A program made the translations under genes and the position numbers. The notes beneath the pieces are model-generated. The model saw nothing but the letters and a program-made list of their open reading frames with translations. It searched no databases and was not told the DNA's origin. DNA of 64,000 nt, taken from Metabacillus litoralis (lineage in GTDB: Bacteria > Bacillota > Bacilli > Bacillales > Bacillaceae). Location of the stretch: contig NZ_CP033043.1 of assembly GCF_003667825.1 (NCBI RefSeq), forward strand, positions 1,981,501 through 2,045,500. Reading direction: 5' to 3'. Below, one piece after another: positions 51,137 to 60,428 of the stretch; position 1 is the first letter of the stretch, and every line of letters begins with the position of its first letter.

Positions 51137-53404
51137 TTACTTATCGACAAAGGTGTTAATTGTTAATGCATCCAAAACTTCTTCGGGAGAAACGGGGAGA
51201 TTCTTCACCCATAAGCCACATGCATCATGAATAGCAGCAGTTACTGCAGGTGCAATTGCAACAGTACCAATTTCACCAACACCTCTTGGACCAAATACAT
51301 CTCCCTCCATTAAAGACTCGTCAACAAACACCTTCATTTCTTTTGGAATATCTTTAATGGTTGGAATGAGATACGAATCAAGATTTTGTGTATGATAGCG
51401 ACTATTTTCCATCACTGAATCTTCATTTATTGTAAAACCAAGCCCCATAACTGCCCCGCCTTCAATCTGCCCTAAATAACCTAGTGGATTCACTACTGGC
51501 CCCGCAGCCACACAATGGTCCATTTTTGTTACCTTTACCCTCCCTGTCAACTGGTCGATTTCCACCTCTGCTACAACTGCGGCAAAGGAGTATAAATAAT
51601 GTCCCCCTATAACTGCATCTGGGGTGGTTGGAAAATGGAATTGTGTATGAAAAACGGGAAGTTTATCATATAAATAGTTTGCTAAATCATAATAACTGAT
51701 AATAAGTTGATCAATTTTTCCTTTCCGCCAAATTCCTTTTCCCCCTAAATAAAGGAGATCACGTGTCGTATCTGTGTAAGAGGCTGCCTCATCTAATATT
51801 TTATTTAAAAATGGATCTCTTAGCTTTTGAATGCCATTCCAAATCATATTTGTTGAACGAGATGCAGTTGAGGAACCTGAAGAAGGAACGAGATCTGTAT
51901 CACCTATTACAATCTTTAAATCTTCTTTTCTACACCCTAAAGCTTCCATCATCATAATTTCGATTGAAGCCAACAATCCTTGGCCAAATTCTTCAAATCC
52001 GAAAGCAATTTCAATTTTCCCATCCTTGGTTAAAGAAAGGCGAGCACCTGAAGGATCAGGTCGACCAAAGCCAAGACCCCCGCCATGCATAGTGATTGCC
52101 ACGCCTCTACCTTTCACATTTAGAGGCTCTGTTTTTAAAGGCTGCGTTAATATGGGAGATTTTTTAATCATATTTAAAACACTTCTAGCTCCATCATTCC
52201 TTACTATTCGTTGTCCTAACGGCCCGGGATCATCTGCATTTCTAAGATTTTGTTCTCTAAATACTAATGGATCAATTTGTAACAACTCAGCTAGTCTATC
52301 CATTTGTGACTCTAATGCAAAGGTAACTTGATTCCCTCCGAATCCACGATATTCACCTGAAACTCCATTATTTGTAAACACAGAGACTCCTTCAATATCA
52401 ACATATGGAATGATATAAGGACCCGTTGAATGCTCAACTGCGAAGTCTAAAACAGCTGGTCCAAGTGTTGCATATGCCCCTGTGTCTGCAACAATTCGAA
52501 CAATATGTCCTACTAATTTTCCTTCTTCGTTCGCCCCTGTTGTCATGGTTATCTTCATAGGATGTCGTTTAATACCCGCTCTTACTGATTCCGTCCTCTT
52601 ATTATGGAGCTTTACTGGTTTTTGTGTTTTAATAGCTAACAAAGCCGCATATGGTTGGATATTTAACTCATCTTTCCCACCGAATGAACCACCGATTGGA
52701 CTTGATATCACTCGGATGGAACTTTCAGGTATAGATAAGATTCTAGCTAGCTGCATCCGGTCTTTAAAACCGTGTTGTGTTGCCGCATAAACCGTTAATT
52801 TACCATCATTCTCTGGAACAACAACTCCTCCCTCTGTTTCCATATATGCATGCATTTGTCTTGGAGTTTCATAGGTTTCCTCAACAATGTAAGGACATTT
52901 TTTAAGTTCATCTAAAACATGTTCACTGTTCTTGTACCCTGCACGATGCAAAACATTTCCAGCAGGATGTAATTTCATTTGTGAACTTAAAGCTTTGTCC
53001 GGGCAATCAATCACCTCCAGTGGTTCATATTCAACAAGAATGAGCGAAAGTGCCTTCATAGCAATTTCCTCATTAATCGCTGCAACTGCAGCAACTGCGT
53101 CACCTACGTAGCGAACAGTGTCTTCGCACAAAACAGGCTGATCAGGAAATATTAATCCAAAACGATTCATCCCTGGAACATCTTTATATGTGATGATCGC
53201 TTCAACTCCCTCAAGTTGTTCTGCTTCAGTTGTGTTAATTGAGTTAATTTTTGCATGAGGAAACGAACTTCTTAACACTTTCCCAATTAATATGTTTGGG
53301 AAGCAATAATCAGTTAAATATTTTAGCGAGCCAGTTACTTTATCATGGCCATCAGGACGGATTCTCCATTTACTTTTGTACTCGTTTTTATTTAACTCCT
53401 TCAT
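51137..53404 (-). CDS. pucD: Xanthine dehydrogenase molybdopterin subunit PucD
   Basis: A 755-aa molybdenum hydroxylase large subunit: RPDGHDKVTGSLKYLTDYCFP at the start (aldehyde oxidase a/b domain), AATQHGFKDRMQLARIL, SPIGGSFGGKDEL, GEYRGFGGNQVTFALE and the C-terminal GPRGVGEIG with the likely catalytic Glu. Hypoxanthine and xanthine are the probable substrates, hydroxylated to urate. Its small subunits lie on both sides (PucC 5 bases upstream, PucE 14 bases downstream), and PucA and PucB encoded upstream would serve cofactor insertion. Confidence 0.91.
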   Translation of the reverse strand: MKELNKNEYKSKWRIRPDGHDKVTGSLKYLTDYCFPNILIGKVLRSSFPHAKINSINTTEAEQLEGVEAIITYKDVPGMNRFGLIFPDQPVLCEDTVRYVGDAVAAVAAINEEIAMKALSLILVEYEPLEVIDCPDKALSSQMKLHPAGNVLHRAGYKNSEHVLDELKKCPYIVEETYETPRQMHAYMETEGGVVVPENDGKLTVYAATQHGFKDRMQLARILSIPESSIRVISSPIGGSFGGKDELNIQPYAALLAIKTQKPVKLHNKRTESVRAGIKRHPMKITMTTGANEEGKLVGHIVRIVADTGAYATLGPAVLDFAVEHSTGPYIIPYVDIEGVSVFTNNGVSGEYRGFGGNQVTFALESQMDRLAELLQIDPLVFREQNLRNADDPGPLGQRIVRNDGARSVLNMIKKSPILTQPLKTEPLNVKGRGVAITMHGGGLGFGRPDPSGARLSLTKDGKIEIAFGFEEFGQGLLASIEIMMMEALGCRKEDLKIVIGDTDLVPSSGSSTASRSTNMIWNGIQKLRDPFLNKILDEAASYTDTTRDLLYLGGKGIWRKGKIDQLIISYYDLANYLYDKLPVFHTQFHFPTTPDAVIGGHYLYSFAAVVAEVEIDQLTGRVKVTKMDHCVAAGPVVNPLGYLGQIEGGAVMGLGFTINEDSVMENSRYHTQNLDSYLIPTIKDIPKEMKVFVDESLMEGDVFGPRGVGEIGTVAIAPAVTAAIHDACGLWVKNLPVSPEEVLDALTINTFVDK

Positions 53405-53409
53405 CCCTC

Positions 53410-54282
53410 TTATCCCTCCCTTAGGATCGTTTCTAATTTTTCTGTAAGAATGTTTGCTGTAACCTTCTTCCGGTACGACTCTGTTACAAAGGCATCCGAA
53501 TATGAATGAAATTCTTCTAAAATTGTATTGTATATAATGTCTCTTGTTATTTGAGATCTACTACCGGTCAATAGCTTTTCTAGTTTTTGTAGTCTAATAG
53601 GAAAATGTGTTCCTCCCCCGACAGCTATGCGAATAAATGAATTTTCATTATGACCGCACTTGCTCCAACAACAACTAACCGTCACTAAAGAAGCTGTAAA
53701 GGCTTCTCTTCTTCCAACCTTTCGATAAAAACTTTTTGTTTTCTTAGCTTGAAGAGGAATTAAAATGTCAAGAAGCAAAAAGGGGTATGATCCTTTTTCT
53801 TTTAACCAGGTTGCTAAATCAATCACGTATATTTGGTCTTTAAGCGCTATTTTCACTTTCGCATCTAACACAAGAAGGGCTGGAATTGCGTCACCAATTC
53901 CACTTGCTACATTTCCTCCTATTGTTGCACGATTCCGAACAGCAGGTGCAGCAATGTTTCTACAAGCTTCAGTTAATAATGGACAGTGTTCTACTATCTC
54001 AGGATGCGTGATACACTCTGCAATCGATGTAAGTGCACCGATTGCTAAAATATTCTCATCATTCTTTTCATATCTAACTTTTTTTAATTGTTCAATACAG
54101 GAAAGATTAATTAGTCTTGAAGGAAGGGGAACACCTGATTCCCATTGGATTTGATGAAGCGTACCTCCTGCTACATATTCGCCTTCAAAAAGCACTTTCA
54201 ATTTTATTGCATTCTCAATTGTTATTGGATGTTCGACGAAGATCTCGGATTTCAGCATAGTTGATTGTTGTTCGGCATTCAT
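53410..54282 (-). CDS. pucC: Xanthine dehydrogenase FAD subunit PucC
   Basis: A 290-aa FAD-binding subunit of the molybdenum hydroxylases: EYVAGGTLHQIQWESGV (phosphate loop area), AIGALTSIAECITHPEI, AAPAVRNRATIGGNVASG and GDAIPALLVLDAKVKI, followed by the CO-dehydrogenase flavoprotein C-domain. It takes electrons from PucE to FAD and then to NAD or oxygen. The start is chosen at MNAEQ, with TTAGGTGATGTA upstream; a Met six codons earlier is possible. Confidence 0.9.
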   Translation of the reverse strand: MNAEQQSTMLKSEIFVEHPITIENAIKLKVLFEGEYVAGGTLHQIQWESGVPLPSRLINLSCIEQLKKVRYEKNDENILAIGALTSIAECITHPEIVEHCPLLTEACRNIAAPAVRNRATIGGNVASGIGDAIPALLVLDAKVKIALKDQIYVIDLATWLKEKGSYPFLLLDILIPLQAKKTKSFYRKVGRREAFTASLVTVSCCWSKCGHNENSFIRIAVGGGTHFPIRLQKLEKLLTGSRSQITRDIIYNTILEEFHSYSDAFVTESYRKKVTANILTEKLETILREG

Positions 54283-54386
54283 TACATCACCTAATTTCAT
54301 TTAGAATTTTTGTGAATAAAACAGATGAGAATAGAAAATGGAGGTTAGTAGTTTGAGGTTAATTTAAAACCTAGTACATTCTTTGA

Positions 54387-55010
54387 TTAGCCAAGTTGGG
54401 GACTTACTATTTGTTTATAAGTCTCATACTGTTCTAGTGTATCAATATCTATTAATTGGTGATAATCTGTATTTATTTTTAAACCATTTAACATTCCCGT
54501 TTTCAAAAGCCTTCTCGCCCCTTGATCACCTTTAATTTTTAATAAAGAATCAAATCCCTTCTTTTGAAATAAGATTGGTGGTTTCATTGAAATTCCATCG
54601 AACGAGGCGATAAAATCATGTTCATTGGATGTTCGACTTATTAATTTATCTATCAATTGTGAAGTAATAAACGGTTGGTCCGCTAAAAAAACTAAAACGG
54701 CATCAGCTCCTACTTGCTTTGCTCTTTGAATACCTGCTTGAAGTGAATAAGATTGACCGAGATGTGCTTGCAAGCTGATAATATGCTCCCAATGAATAGA
54801 ATTTGTAAGAAGCGGCTCAATCGTTCGAAGCCAGTTTGGTTGAAAGTCTTTTGTGACAATGACTAAATGATTAATCTTAGATTTAACAATTTCCTTTAAT
54901 GCCATTGTTCCAAGAGTGTCACCTGCTAAAGGCAATGATAGTTTACAAGTACCCATACGTGAGCTGTGACCTGCTGCCAAGTAAATTCCCACGATGTTTT
55001 CGTTATACAT
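54387..55010 (-). CDS. pucB: Molybdenum cofactor nucleotidyltransferase PucB
   Basis: A 207-aa NTP-transferase of the MocA/MobA-like fold: GIYLAAGHSSRMGTCKLSLPL carries the nucleotide motif, and VFLADQPFITSQLIDKLI the metal site. It probably attaches CMP to molybdopterin to make the cytosine dinucleotide form for xanthine dehydrogenase. Its ATG overlaps the end of pucA by 8 bases, so the two are coupled. A gap of about 100 bases separates it from pucC. Confidence 0.88.
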   Translation of the reverse strand: MYNENIVGIYLAAGHSSRMGTCKLSLPLAGDTLGTMALKEIVKSKINHLVIVTKDFQPNWLRTIEPLLTNSIHWEHIISLQAHLGQSYSLQAGIQRAKQVGADAVLVFLADQPFITSQLIDKLISRTSNEHDFIASFDGISMKPPILFQKKGFDSLLKIKGDQGARRLLKTGMLNGLKINTDYHQLIDIDTLEQYETYKQIVSPQLG

Positions 55011-56007
55011 TTACACACCTCCTTGCTTTCTGTTCGATTAATTCAGCAACAATGCTAACAGCAATTTCATGTGGTCCTTCAGCCCCTATTGATAAACCAA
55101 CAGGTGAATGAACCCAATCTTGAACCTTTTTTCCTTGTAACAACCTTTGCGCTCGATCTTTTGAGCCTAAGATCCCTAAGTATGATAGTTGTTTTTTTAG
55201 TAAGTACTTCACTAACTCGAGATCTTTTTGAAAATGATGTGTCATTAACACAATTGAGTCTGAGGTTGAAAACGTATAGCTAGTTAGAAATTCTTCAGGA
55301 GATCGTACAACGGTTTCGGTTGCTGAAGGAAAATAATCTTTGTGACAATAAGCTGGCCTCCAATCTGCAACAATGACTCCATAGCCTGATTGTTGAGCAA
55401 GTTGTGCAAGAGGTCTAGCATCAGCTCCTGCTCCATAGATAAATAGTCTAGGTCTCGCTTGAATTTCTTGTTTAAAAAGGAGATAGTCATTCTCCATCCT
55501 TATTGCTTCTGATTGCCATTTTTCTTTTTGGGGAAAATCTCCTTTCCATTGTCCAAAATACTCAGCATTTTCTGTATAAAAAAGATAACCGTAAACATCA
55601 CCTTCAAGAGATAGTTGTTTAATGTACGAGACCGATATACCATGATTAGTAAGCTCTCTTACCTTTTTTAAGTGCGACATCAATTCTGGGGTTATTGACT
55701 CAATTAATACCTTTATTGTCCCGTTACATCCAACCCCCTGTCCCCATGACAAGTCATCTTCTGCTGTTAAGTCATACGTTATCAAAGTGGAGCCCTTCTG
55801 ATGAAAATACTCTTTACATCTTTCTTTTAAGTCTTCTTCTAAACATCCTCCACTTAACAGGCCCGTTTGAACTCCATCTTCATGAAAAAGCATAGTGGAT
55901 CCAGCCTTTTTATACGAAGAGCCATCCACATTAACAATCGTTGCTAATACCATTTCCTGTGTGGATTCTGAAATGGTGTCGAGGATTTCATAAATGTCGG
56001 TTCCCAT
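55003..56007 (-). CDS. pucA: XdhC-family cofactor insertion protein PucA
   Basis: A 334-aa XdhC-like chaperone. The N-terminal XdhC/CoxI motif TIVNVDGSSYKKAGSTMLFHEDG and GLLSGGCLEEDL is followed by a Rossmann-like C-domain (LFIYGAGADARPLAQLAQQSGYGVIVADWRPAY and IGAEGPHEIAVSIVAELI). It holds molybdenum cofactor and inserts it, after sulfuration, into xanthine dehydrogenase. Start after GGGAGGAGCAGG, 19 bases after the amidohydrolase gene. Confidence 0.88.
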   Translation of the reverse strand: MGTDIYEILDTISESTQEMVLATIVNVDGSSYKKAGSTMLFHEDGVQTGLLSGGCLEEDLKERCKEYFHQKGSTLITYDLTAEDDLSWGQGVGCNGTIKVLIESITPELMSHLKKVRELTNHGISVSYIKQLSLEGDVYGYLFYTENAEYFGQWKGDFPQKEKWQSEAIRMENDYLLFKQEIQARPRLFIYGAGADARPLAQLAQQSGYGVIVADWRPAYCHKDYFPSATETVVRSPEEFLTSYTFSTSDSIVLMTHHFQKDLELVKYLLKKQLSYLGILGSKDRAQRLLQGKKVQDWVHSPVGLSIGAEGPHEIAVSIVAELIEQKARRCVNV

Positions 56008-56025
56008 CCTGCTCCTCCCTCTCTA

Positions 56026-57369
56026 TTAAATCATCGTATCGACTCTCGATATTCTTCGTAATAATCGCTGAATAGAAGAATTTGCTTCTTTTAGCACAAT
56101 TGATTTATCAATTGTTAGTAAACGTTGGTCTTCCATCACAATTTTTCCATTAATGATCGATGTTTCTACATCTGCTCTCGTTGCTGAATAGACAATTCTT
56201 GAAATAGGGTCAACCTCTGTTGAAGGATACGTATGAAAATCATTTAAGTCTAATATCACAACATCAGCTTTTTTCCCGACTTCTAAGCTACCAATCTCTT
56301 TTTCCATTCCCATTGCAGCTGCTCCACCCATCGTTGCCATTTTGAATACTTTTTTTGCATCCATAGCCGTTGGACCATGGTCTGGCTTTTGAATAAGTGC
56401 TGTTAACCTCATTTCATTGAACATATCAAGATTATTGTTACAAGGTGCACCATCAGCACCAATACTTAGAAATACTCCTTGATCAAGCATCTCAGGAGTA
56501 TTTGCCACTCCAGAAGCAAGCTTTAAATTTGAGCCAGGACAATGACTTACCTTTACTCCTCTATCACGAATAATTCTTTTCTCTTGTTCGTCGAGCCAAA
56601 TGCAATGAGCTAGTAATAATCTGGGATTTGCTAAGCCGATATGATCCAAATAAACAACATTTCTCATTCCTCGCTCACGTTCAACCATTTCTATTTCTGT
56701 TTGATTTTCTGATGCATGGGTGTGTACCATTACTTGATACTGCTGAGATAAATCCCTTACTTGCGTTAACATCTTTTCTGAACATGAAATAACAAACCGT
56801 GGTGAAAATGCATAATGAATACGACCATTGTCAAACAGATGCCATTTTTCTAATAGGTCAACACTTTCTTGTATGGAAGAACTAGTATTTTCTAATAAAA
56901 TTGATGGAACATTTGCTCCTTGATCCATCATAACTTTACCAGCTATAGCCCTAATTCCACTTTCTGCTATAGCTTGAAAAGCATATTCGGTATGCCTAAC
57001 TGTTTCCATATCGATTATGGATGTTGTTCCACTTCTAATTAATTCTCCTAGACCAAGCATAGCTGAATAGTAAATTGATTCCTCGTCATGCGCAGCTTCA
57101 AGGGGCCAGATCTTTTTGGAGAGCCAGTCTAAAAGTTCTAAATCATCACCCTGCCCGCGAAACAGTGTTTGACAAAGATGAATATGACTTTGAATTAAAC
57201 CAGGAATAACCGTCTTCCCTGTTGCATCAATCATTTTATCCGGAGTCACATTCTCAATTTTATCCTCTATTGCAACAATTCGGTCATCCCTTATTAAAAG
57301 ATCTCCGTGCAAAATTTCACTTTTTTCATTCATCGTTATGATTTCAGCATTTTTAATTAAAATTTCCAC
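56026..57369 (-). CDS. Amidohydrolase, probable guanine/8-oxoguanine-type deaminase
   Basis: A 447-aa amidohydrolase of the ATZ/TRZ-like group. Metal ligands: SHIHL (HxH), HTHASENQTE, AHCIWLDE and GADGAPCNN (Asp). Length and the beta-strand start (ILIKNAEIITMNEKSEI) fit cytosine, guanine, methylthioadenosine or atrazine-type hydrolases. As first gene before pucA-pucE, deamination of guanine to xanthine (or a related purine) is the best reading; the sequence alone cannot decide. The GTG start after GGGAGGCGGAACTTA is preferred over a longer reading frame that begins within untranslated sequence. Confidence 0.82.
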   Translation of the reverse strand: MEILIKNAEIITMNEKSEILHGDLLIRDDRIVAIEDKIENVTPDKMIDATGKTVIPGLIQSHIHLCQTLFRGQGDDLELLDWLSKKIWPLEAAHDEESIYYSAMLGLGELIRSGTTSIIDMETVRHTEYAFQAIAESGIRAIAGKVMMDQGANVPSILLENTSSSIQESVDLLEKWHLFDNGRIHYAFSPRFVISCSEKMLTQVRDLSQQYQVMVHTHASENQTEIEMVERERGMRNVVYLDHIGLANPRLLLAHCIWLDEQEKRIIRDRGVKVSHCPGSNLKLASGVANTPEMLDQGVFLSIGADGAPCNNNLDMFNEMRLTALIQKPDHGPTAMDAKKVFKMATMGGAAAMGMEKEIGSLEVGKKADVVILDLNDFHTYPSTEVDPISRIVYSATRADVETSIINGKIVMEDQRLLTIDKSIVLKEANSSIQRLLRRISRVDTMI

Positions 57370-57587
57370 TAAGTTCCGCCTCCCACCTACCTGACAATCC
57401 CAACACCTTGTTACTAAATCTAACAATCATAAATACACGAAGCTTGCTTTCTAGAGAAACATTCATTCTCATCTATTAAATTAGCTAAATTATATCCTCA
57501 ATTGTAAATTATTGTTACATTTATGTTAGAAATTCTCACAGAGAGTTTTAAATGAAAGTATTTTCTATTATTCAGCTGAAATAAAAA

Positions 57588-57618
57588 AGAGTTGCCTACA
57601 TGATTGTAAGCAACCCTT
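57588..57618 (-). terminator. Intrinsic terminator of the Cof-type phosphatase gene
   Basis: GGGTTGC and GCAACTC arms followed by TTTTTTATTTC on the minus strand, just past the stop. Confidence 0.78.
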
Positions 57619-57626
57619 ATCACTAC

Positions 57627-58442
57627 TTAAACAGTAACATTTAGTATAAAATCTTCTACTACCTTTGCGACTCCATCATTCATATTCGTATCTGTAACAA
57701 AATTTGCCAGATCTTTAATTTCTTGAGGAGCATTTCCCATTGCAACTCCAAGACCTGCAAACTCAATCATGGATATGTCATTATAACTATCTCCAATTGC
57801 AATAACTTCTTCCTGTTTAATGCCACATTTTTGAATTAGTTGATGTAAGCTTGTTCCCTTTGTAACACCTTTTTCAGTAAACTCCAGGAAATACGGCTTT
57901 GAACGCATGATTGAAAATTGATTGTCTAATTCTTTCTGCAACTTCTTTTCAACATCCTTAAGTACATCTGGCTCCGCTACCATTAATGTTTTTACTACTG
58001 GCACAGTTACTGACTGTACAAAGTCTGATACCATCTTAATAGGTAATCCGGTTAAAGTAGATTCTTTTTTCGTGAAAGGATTTTCATCCATCGTAATAAT
58101 TTCATCACCTATATATGTATGAATAAATACATTTTCACGACGGCTTATGTCAAACAATTGATGAACAGATTCTGCACTTAATGTACTGCTGAACATTTCT
58201 TCATTTGAAGAGCAATTAATGATTTTACCACCATTAAAAGATAGAATATAGCTTCCATACTGATGTAGTAATAATTCATTTGCATACTCTCTCATTCCAA
58301 AAGTAGGACGACCTGATGCTAAAACCACTTTCACACCTTGTTCTTGCGCTCTCATTAACGCCTCTTTTGTACGAGGTGATATCGAATGATCGTCACATAA
58401 TAACGTATCATCCAAATCTAATACAATCATTTTATATGTCAT
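57627..58442 (-). CDS. Cof-type HAD phosphatase (class IIB)
   Basis: A 271-aa HAD hydrolase with nucleophile motif DLDDTLLCDD at Asp9, ASGRPTFG (motif II), the alpha/beta class IIB cap in the middle, the Lys of motif III in GVTKGTSL and GDSYNDISMIEFAG for motif IV. These enzymes dephosphorylate sugar phosphates, FMN or phosphorylated vitamins. The substrate is open. Start after AGAAAGGACTTAAAAC, own terminator, unlinked to the purine genes. Confidence 0.88.
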   Translation of the reverse strand: MTYKMIVLDLDDTLLCDDHSISPRTKEALMRAQEQGVKVVLASGRPTFGMREYANELLLHQYGSYILSFNGGKIINCSSNEEMFSSTLSAESVHQLFDISRRENVFIHTYIGDEIITMDENPFTKKESTLTGLPIKMVSDFVQSVTVPVVKTLMVAEPDVLKDVEKKLQKELDNQFSIMRSKPYFLEFTEKGVTKGTSLHQLIQKCGIKQEEVIAIGDSYNDISMIEFAGLGVAMGNAPQEIKDLANFVTDTNMNDGVAKVVEDFILNVTV

Positions 58443-59177
58443 GTTTTAAGTCCTTTCTATACATAGATCACTATATTCATATCCTACTATAAAAAGAGGC
58501 TTAAGGGAAAAAAACATTCCGGAATTCAAAATTAATGTTATATTAATCATTAGAACCCCGCTTTAACTCTTATCAACAAATAAAAATACTGGTCTAACAT
58601 CCACTAACGAGTTCTGATTTGAAGAAAATAAAAATTAACATAGAGTAATTCGTACTAGGATTAAAAGGCAATTTGATAAGTAAATCACACGAAAATAAGC
58701 GGAGAAATTCCTCTTATTGAGGAAAAAGCACGAAAAAAAGATAAAATAGACGGAAAGGTTCCTTTTATTTTATCTAAAAAGGTGAAGATGGACCATTTCA
58801 CTTTGCTTAACCGGAATATATCCGCTTATATCATCCAAACCGAGTTCCATTCTTCAGTCTAACCGTAAAAATTCCACTTATTTAAACTATCCGTTACTCA
58901 ATTCAACAAGGCCTTCTTTATTTATCCGCCCTTCAATCACCATCATCCTCCACCCCTGGTAGATAAATATCATTTTCAGGATACCAATTGGAATAACAAA
59001 GAGCTTGATTTATGTCACCATTTTAATTTACCGTCCATTTTGTTAACCTCCAATATATCAACAAAAAATTAGCAGTCTTACTCAGTTGTGATAAGGCTGC
59101 TAATTGGTGGGCTAATTTAGTTTTTGTATACGGAACCGAACCAGTTAGATACTTACAAACCAGTTTGTGTTAAGCTA
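58443..59177. other. Long noncoding intergenic region with palindrome-like repeats
   Basis: 735 bases with no gene having a ribosome site. At 58690-58890 there are four diverged units of the type AATAAGNGGAAWTTNYCCGCTTATTTT (for example AATAAGAGGAATTTCTCCGC and AATAAAAGGAACCTTTCCGT on the minus strand). A terminator is at 59066-59105. The rest is AT-rich and unexplained. Confidence 0.6.
59066..59105 (-). terminator. Intrinsic terminator of the VanW-like gene
   Basis: AATTAGCAG and CTGCTAATT arms with an extended interior (CTTA/TAAG), then TTTTTTG on the minus strand. Confidence 0.8.
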
Positions 59178-60119
59178 TTAAACCCTTGATGCATCATGCT
59201 TTGAAGCAACTACTTGAACCTCTATTGTTCCAGATTGTTTATTCACAAATGTTTTAATCATAACTGGGAAGTCTTTGTTATTCATAAATTTAAAATCTGG
59301 ACCTCCCCAGGATACTGTTGCATCCTTCCCGGTAGGAACATAGCCAACAGATCTTGAATGTGAGTTAACTTCTAAAACTTCCAATCCTGCATTTGCAACT
59401 GCATTATATAAAGTAGAGGAAGTCTGACAAATACCCCCACCAATTCCTTCAACGAATTCTTTATCTACAATTTCTTTTGCTTTTTGATAGCCTCTTGCTG
59501 CAGTACGCTCACCAACAACTAAATTAAAATAAAAGCGATCACCTGGACCCAATACAATTTGATTAATCTCATTTGCTGATAAAAATATATTTTGTGAGCG
59601 ACCAGCTACGTTGGGATTAAAAGATGTTTTATAATGGCCAATAACTACTTCGTCAATATTTTTTACAGTTTCTGCTGATACATTCGGTGACATCACTTCT
59701 ATAGGTAGATCTAATGTTTTATCAAGCGCATGAACATTCAATAACATATCAACTAATTTTTCTTCATCTAAAAGAACACGACTTGTTCCTCCTGTTAAGC
59801 CACCATTGCCCATATACTTCACCGGTATCATCGGTTGATCAAGACTTTCAGCTAAGTCCTTCGCAACTCGCCTGACTTCTTCCTCATAAGCTTCCGACTC
59901 TTGATTTAGTGAAGGAGAAAAGGAATATAATATTTTTTGTGTGTCAGGATGCAGCAATTGAACTTGAAATTCCACTTGTTTCTCTGCTAATTGAAAACTA
60001 TTCATTGCCAAGCTCTTCACTGGTAAAGGTTCATCTTTTTCATTGCCACTAACTACATTCGAACTACAACCCGTCATCATGAACAAGAAAATCAACGTTG
60101 AAACATATTTCTTACGCAT
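59178..60119 (-). CDS. VanW family lipoprotein
   Basis: A 313-aa lipoprotein. The signal peptide ends in lipobox MTGC (Cys18) followed by a short Ser/Asn linker. The N-terminal half is a beta-rich domain (about residues 45-160), and the VanW domain covers 165-300: VVGERTAARGYQKAKEIVDKEFVEGIGGGICQTSSTLYNAV then SHSRSVGYVPTGKDATVSWGGPDFKF. Its role is not known; VanW domains occur in vancomycin-resistance and cell-wall loci. Nothing nearby suggests vancomycin resistance. Start after GTGGGAGAGTT. Confidence 0.88.
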   Translation of the reverse strand: MRKKYVSTLIFLFMMTGCSSNVVSGNEKDEPLPVKSLAMNSFQLAEKQVEFQVQLLHPDTQKILYSFSPSLNQESEAYEEEVRRVAKDLAESLDQPMIPVKYMGNGGLTGGTSRVLLDEEKLVDMLLNVHALDKTLDLPIEVMSPNVSAETVKNIDEVVIGHYKTSFNPNVAGRSQNIFLSANEINQIVLGPGDRFYFNLVVGERTAARGYQKAKEIVDKEFVEGIGGGICQTSSTLYNAVANAGLEVLEVNSHSRSVGYVPTGKDATVSWGGPDFKFMNNKDFPVMIKTFVNKQSGTIEVQVVASKHDASRV

Positions 60120-60428
60120 AACTCTCCCACATTTCCCATTAAATTTTCTTTACCACTTATTATATTCTCATATATATTTTTCACTTAATCAAAATATCCT
60201 AATATTTGTTAAAATCTTCCTGAACAATATATATGAGTTAATATTCTTCTCATTAGTAAGACGTTTAATTAAGGGAAAATGTTTCATATTTTTTCCAAAT
60301 GGGATGTAAATTTATCATTTTTTTGTTTAAAACAAAAAAGGCCAATTCAACAATAGTTCCCGTTTGCAAAGTGAGTGGTTACAAAACTTTAGAACGGCTT
60401 AGTTTGTTGAATTAACCTTTTTAACTAA
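60120..60428. other. Intergenic region with a long hairpin terminator
   Basis: 309 bases. The part next to the aminotransferase gene is a long hairpin (60334-60423): arms AAAAAGGTTAATTCAACAA and TTGTTGAATTGGCCTTTTTT plus an inner CCGTT/AACGG stem. It ends the aminotransferase transcript. The rest is AT-rich; the VanW promoter region shows nothing clear. Confidence 0.6.

Noticed and set aside
57430..57540. Possible TnrA box (TGTNA-N7-TNACA) upstream of the purine cluster
   Set aside because: TCTAACATAAATGTAACA has only one good half-site and the spacing is 18 bases instead of 17.
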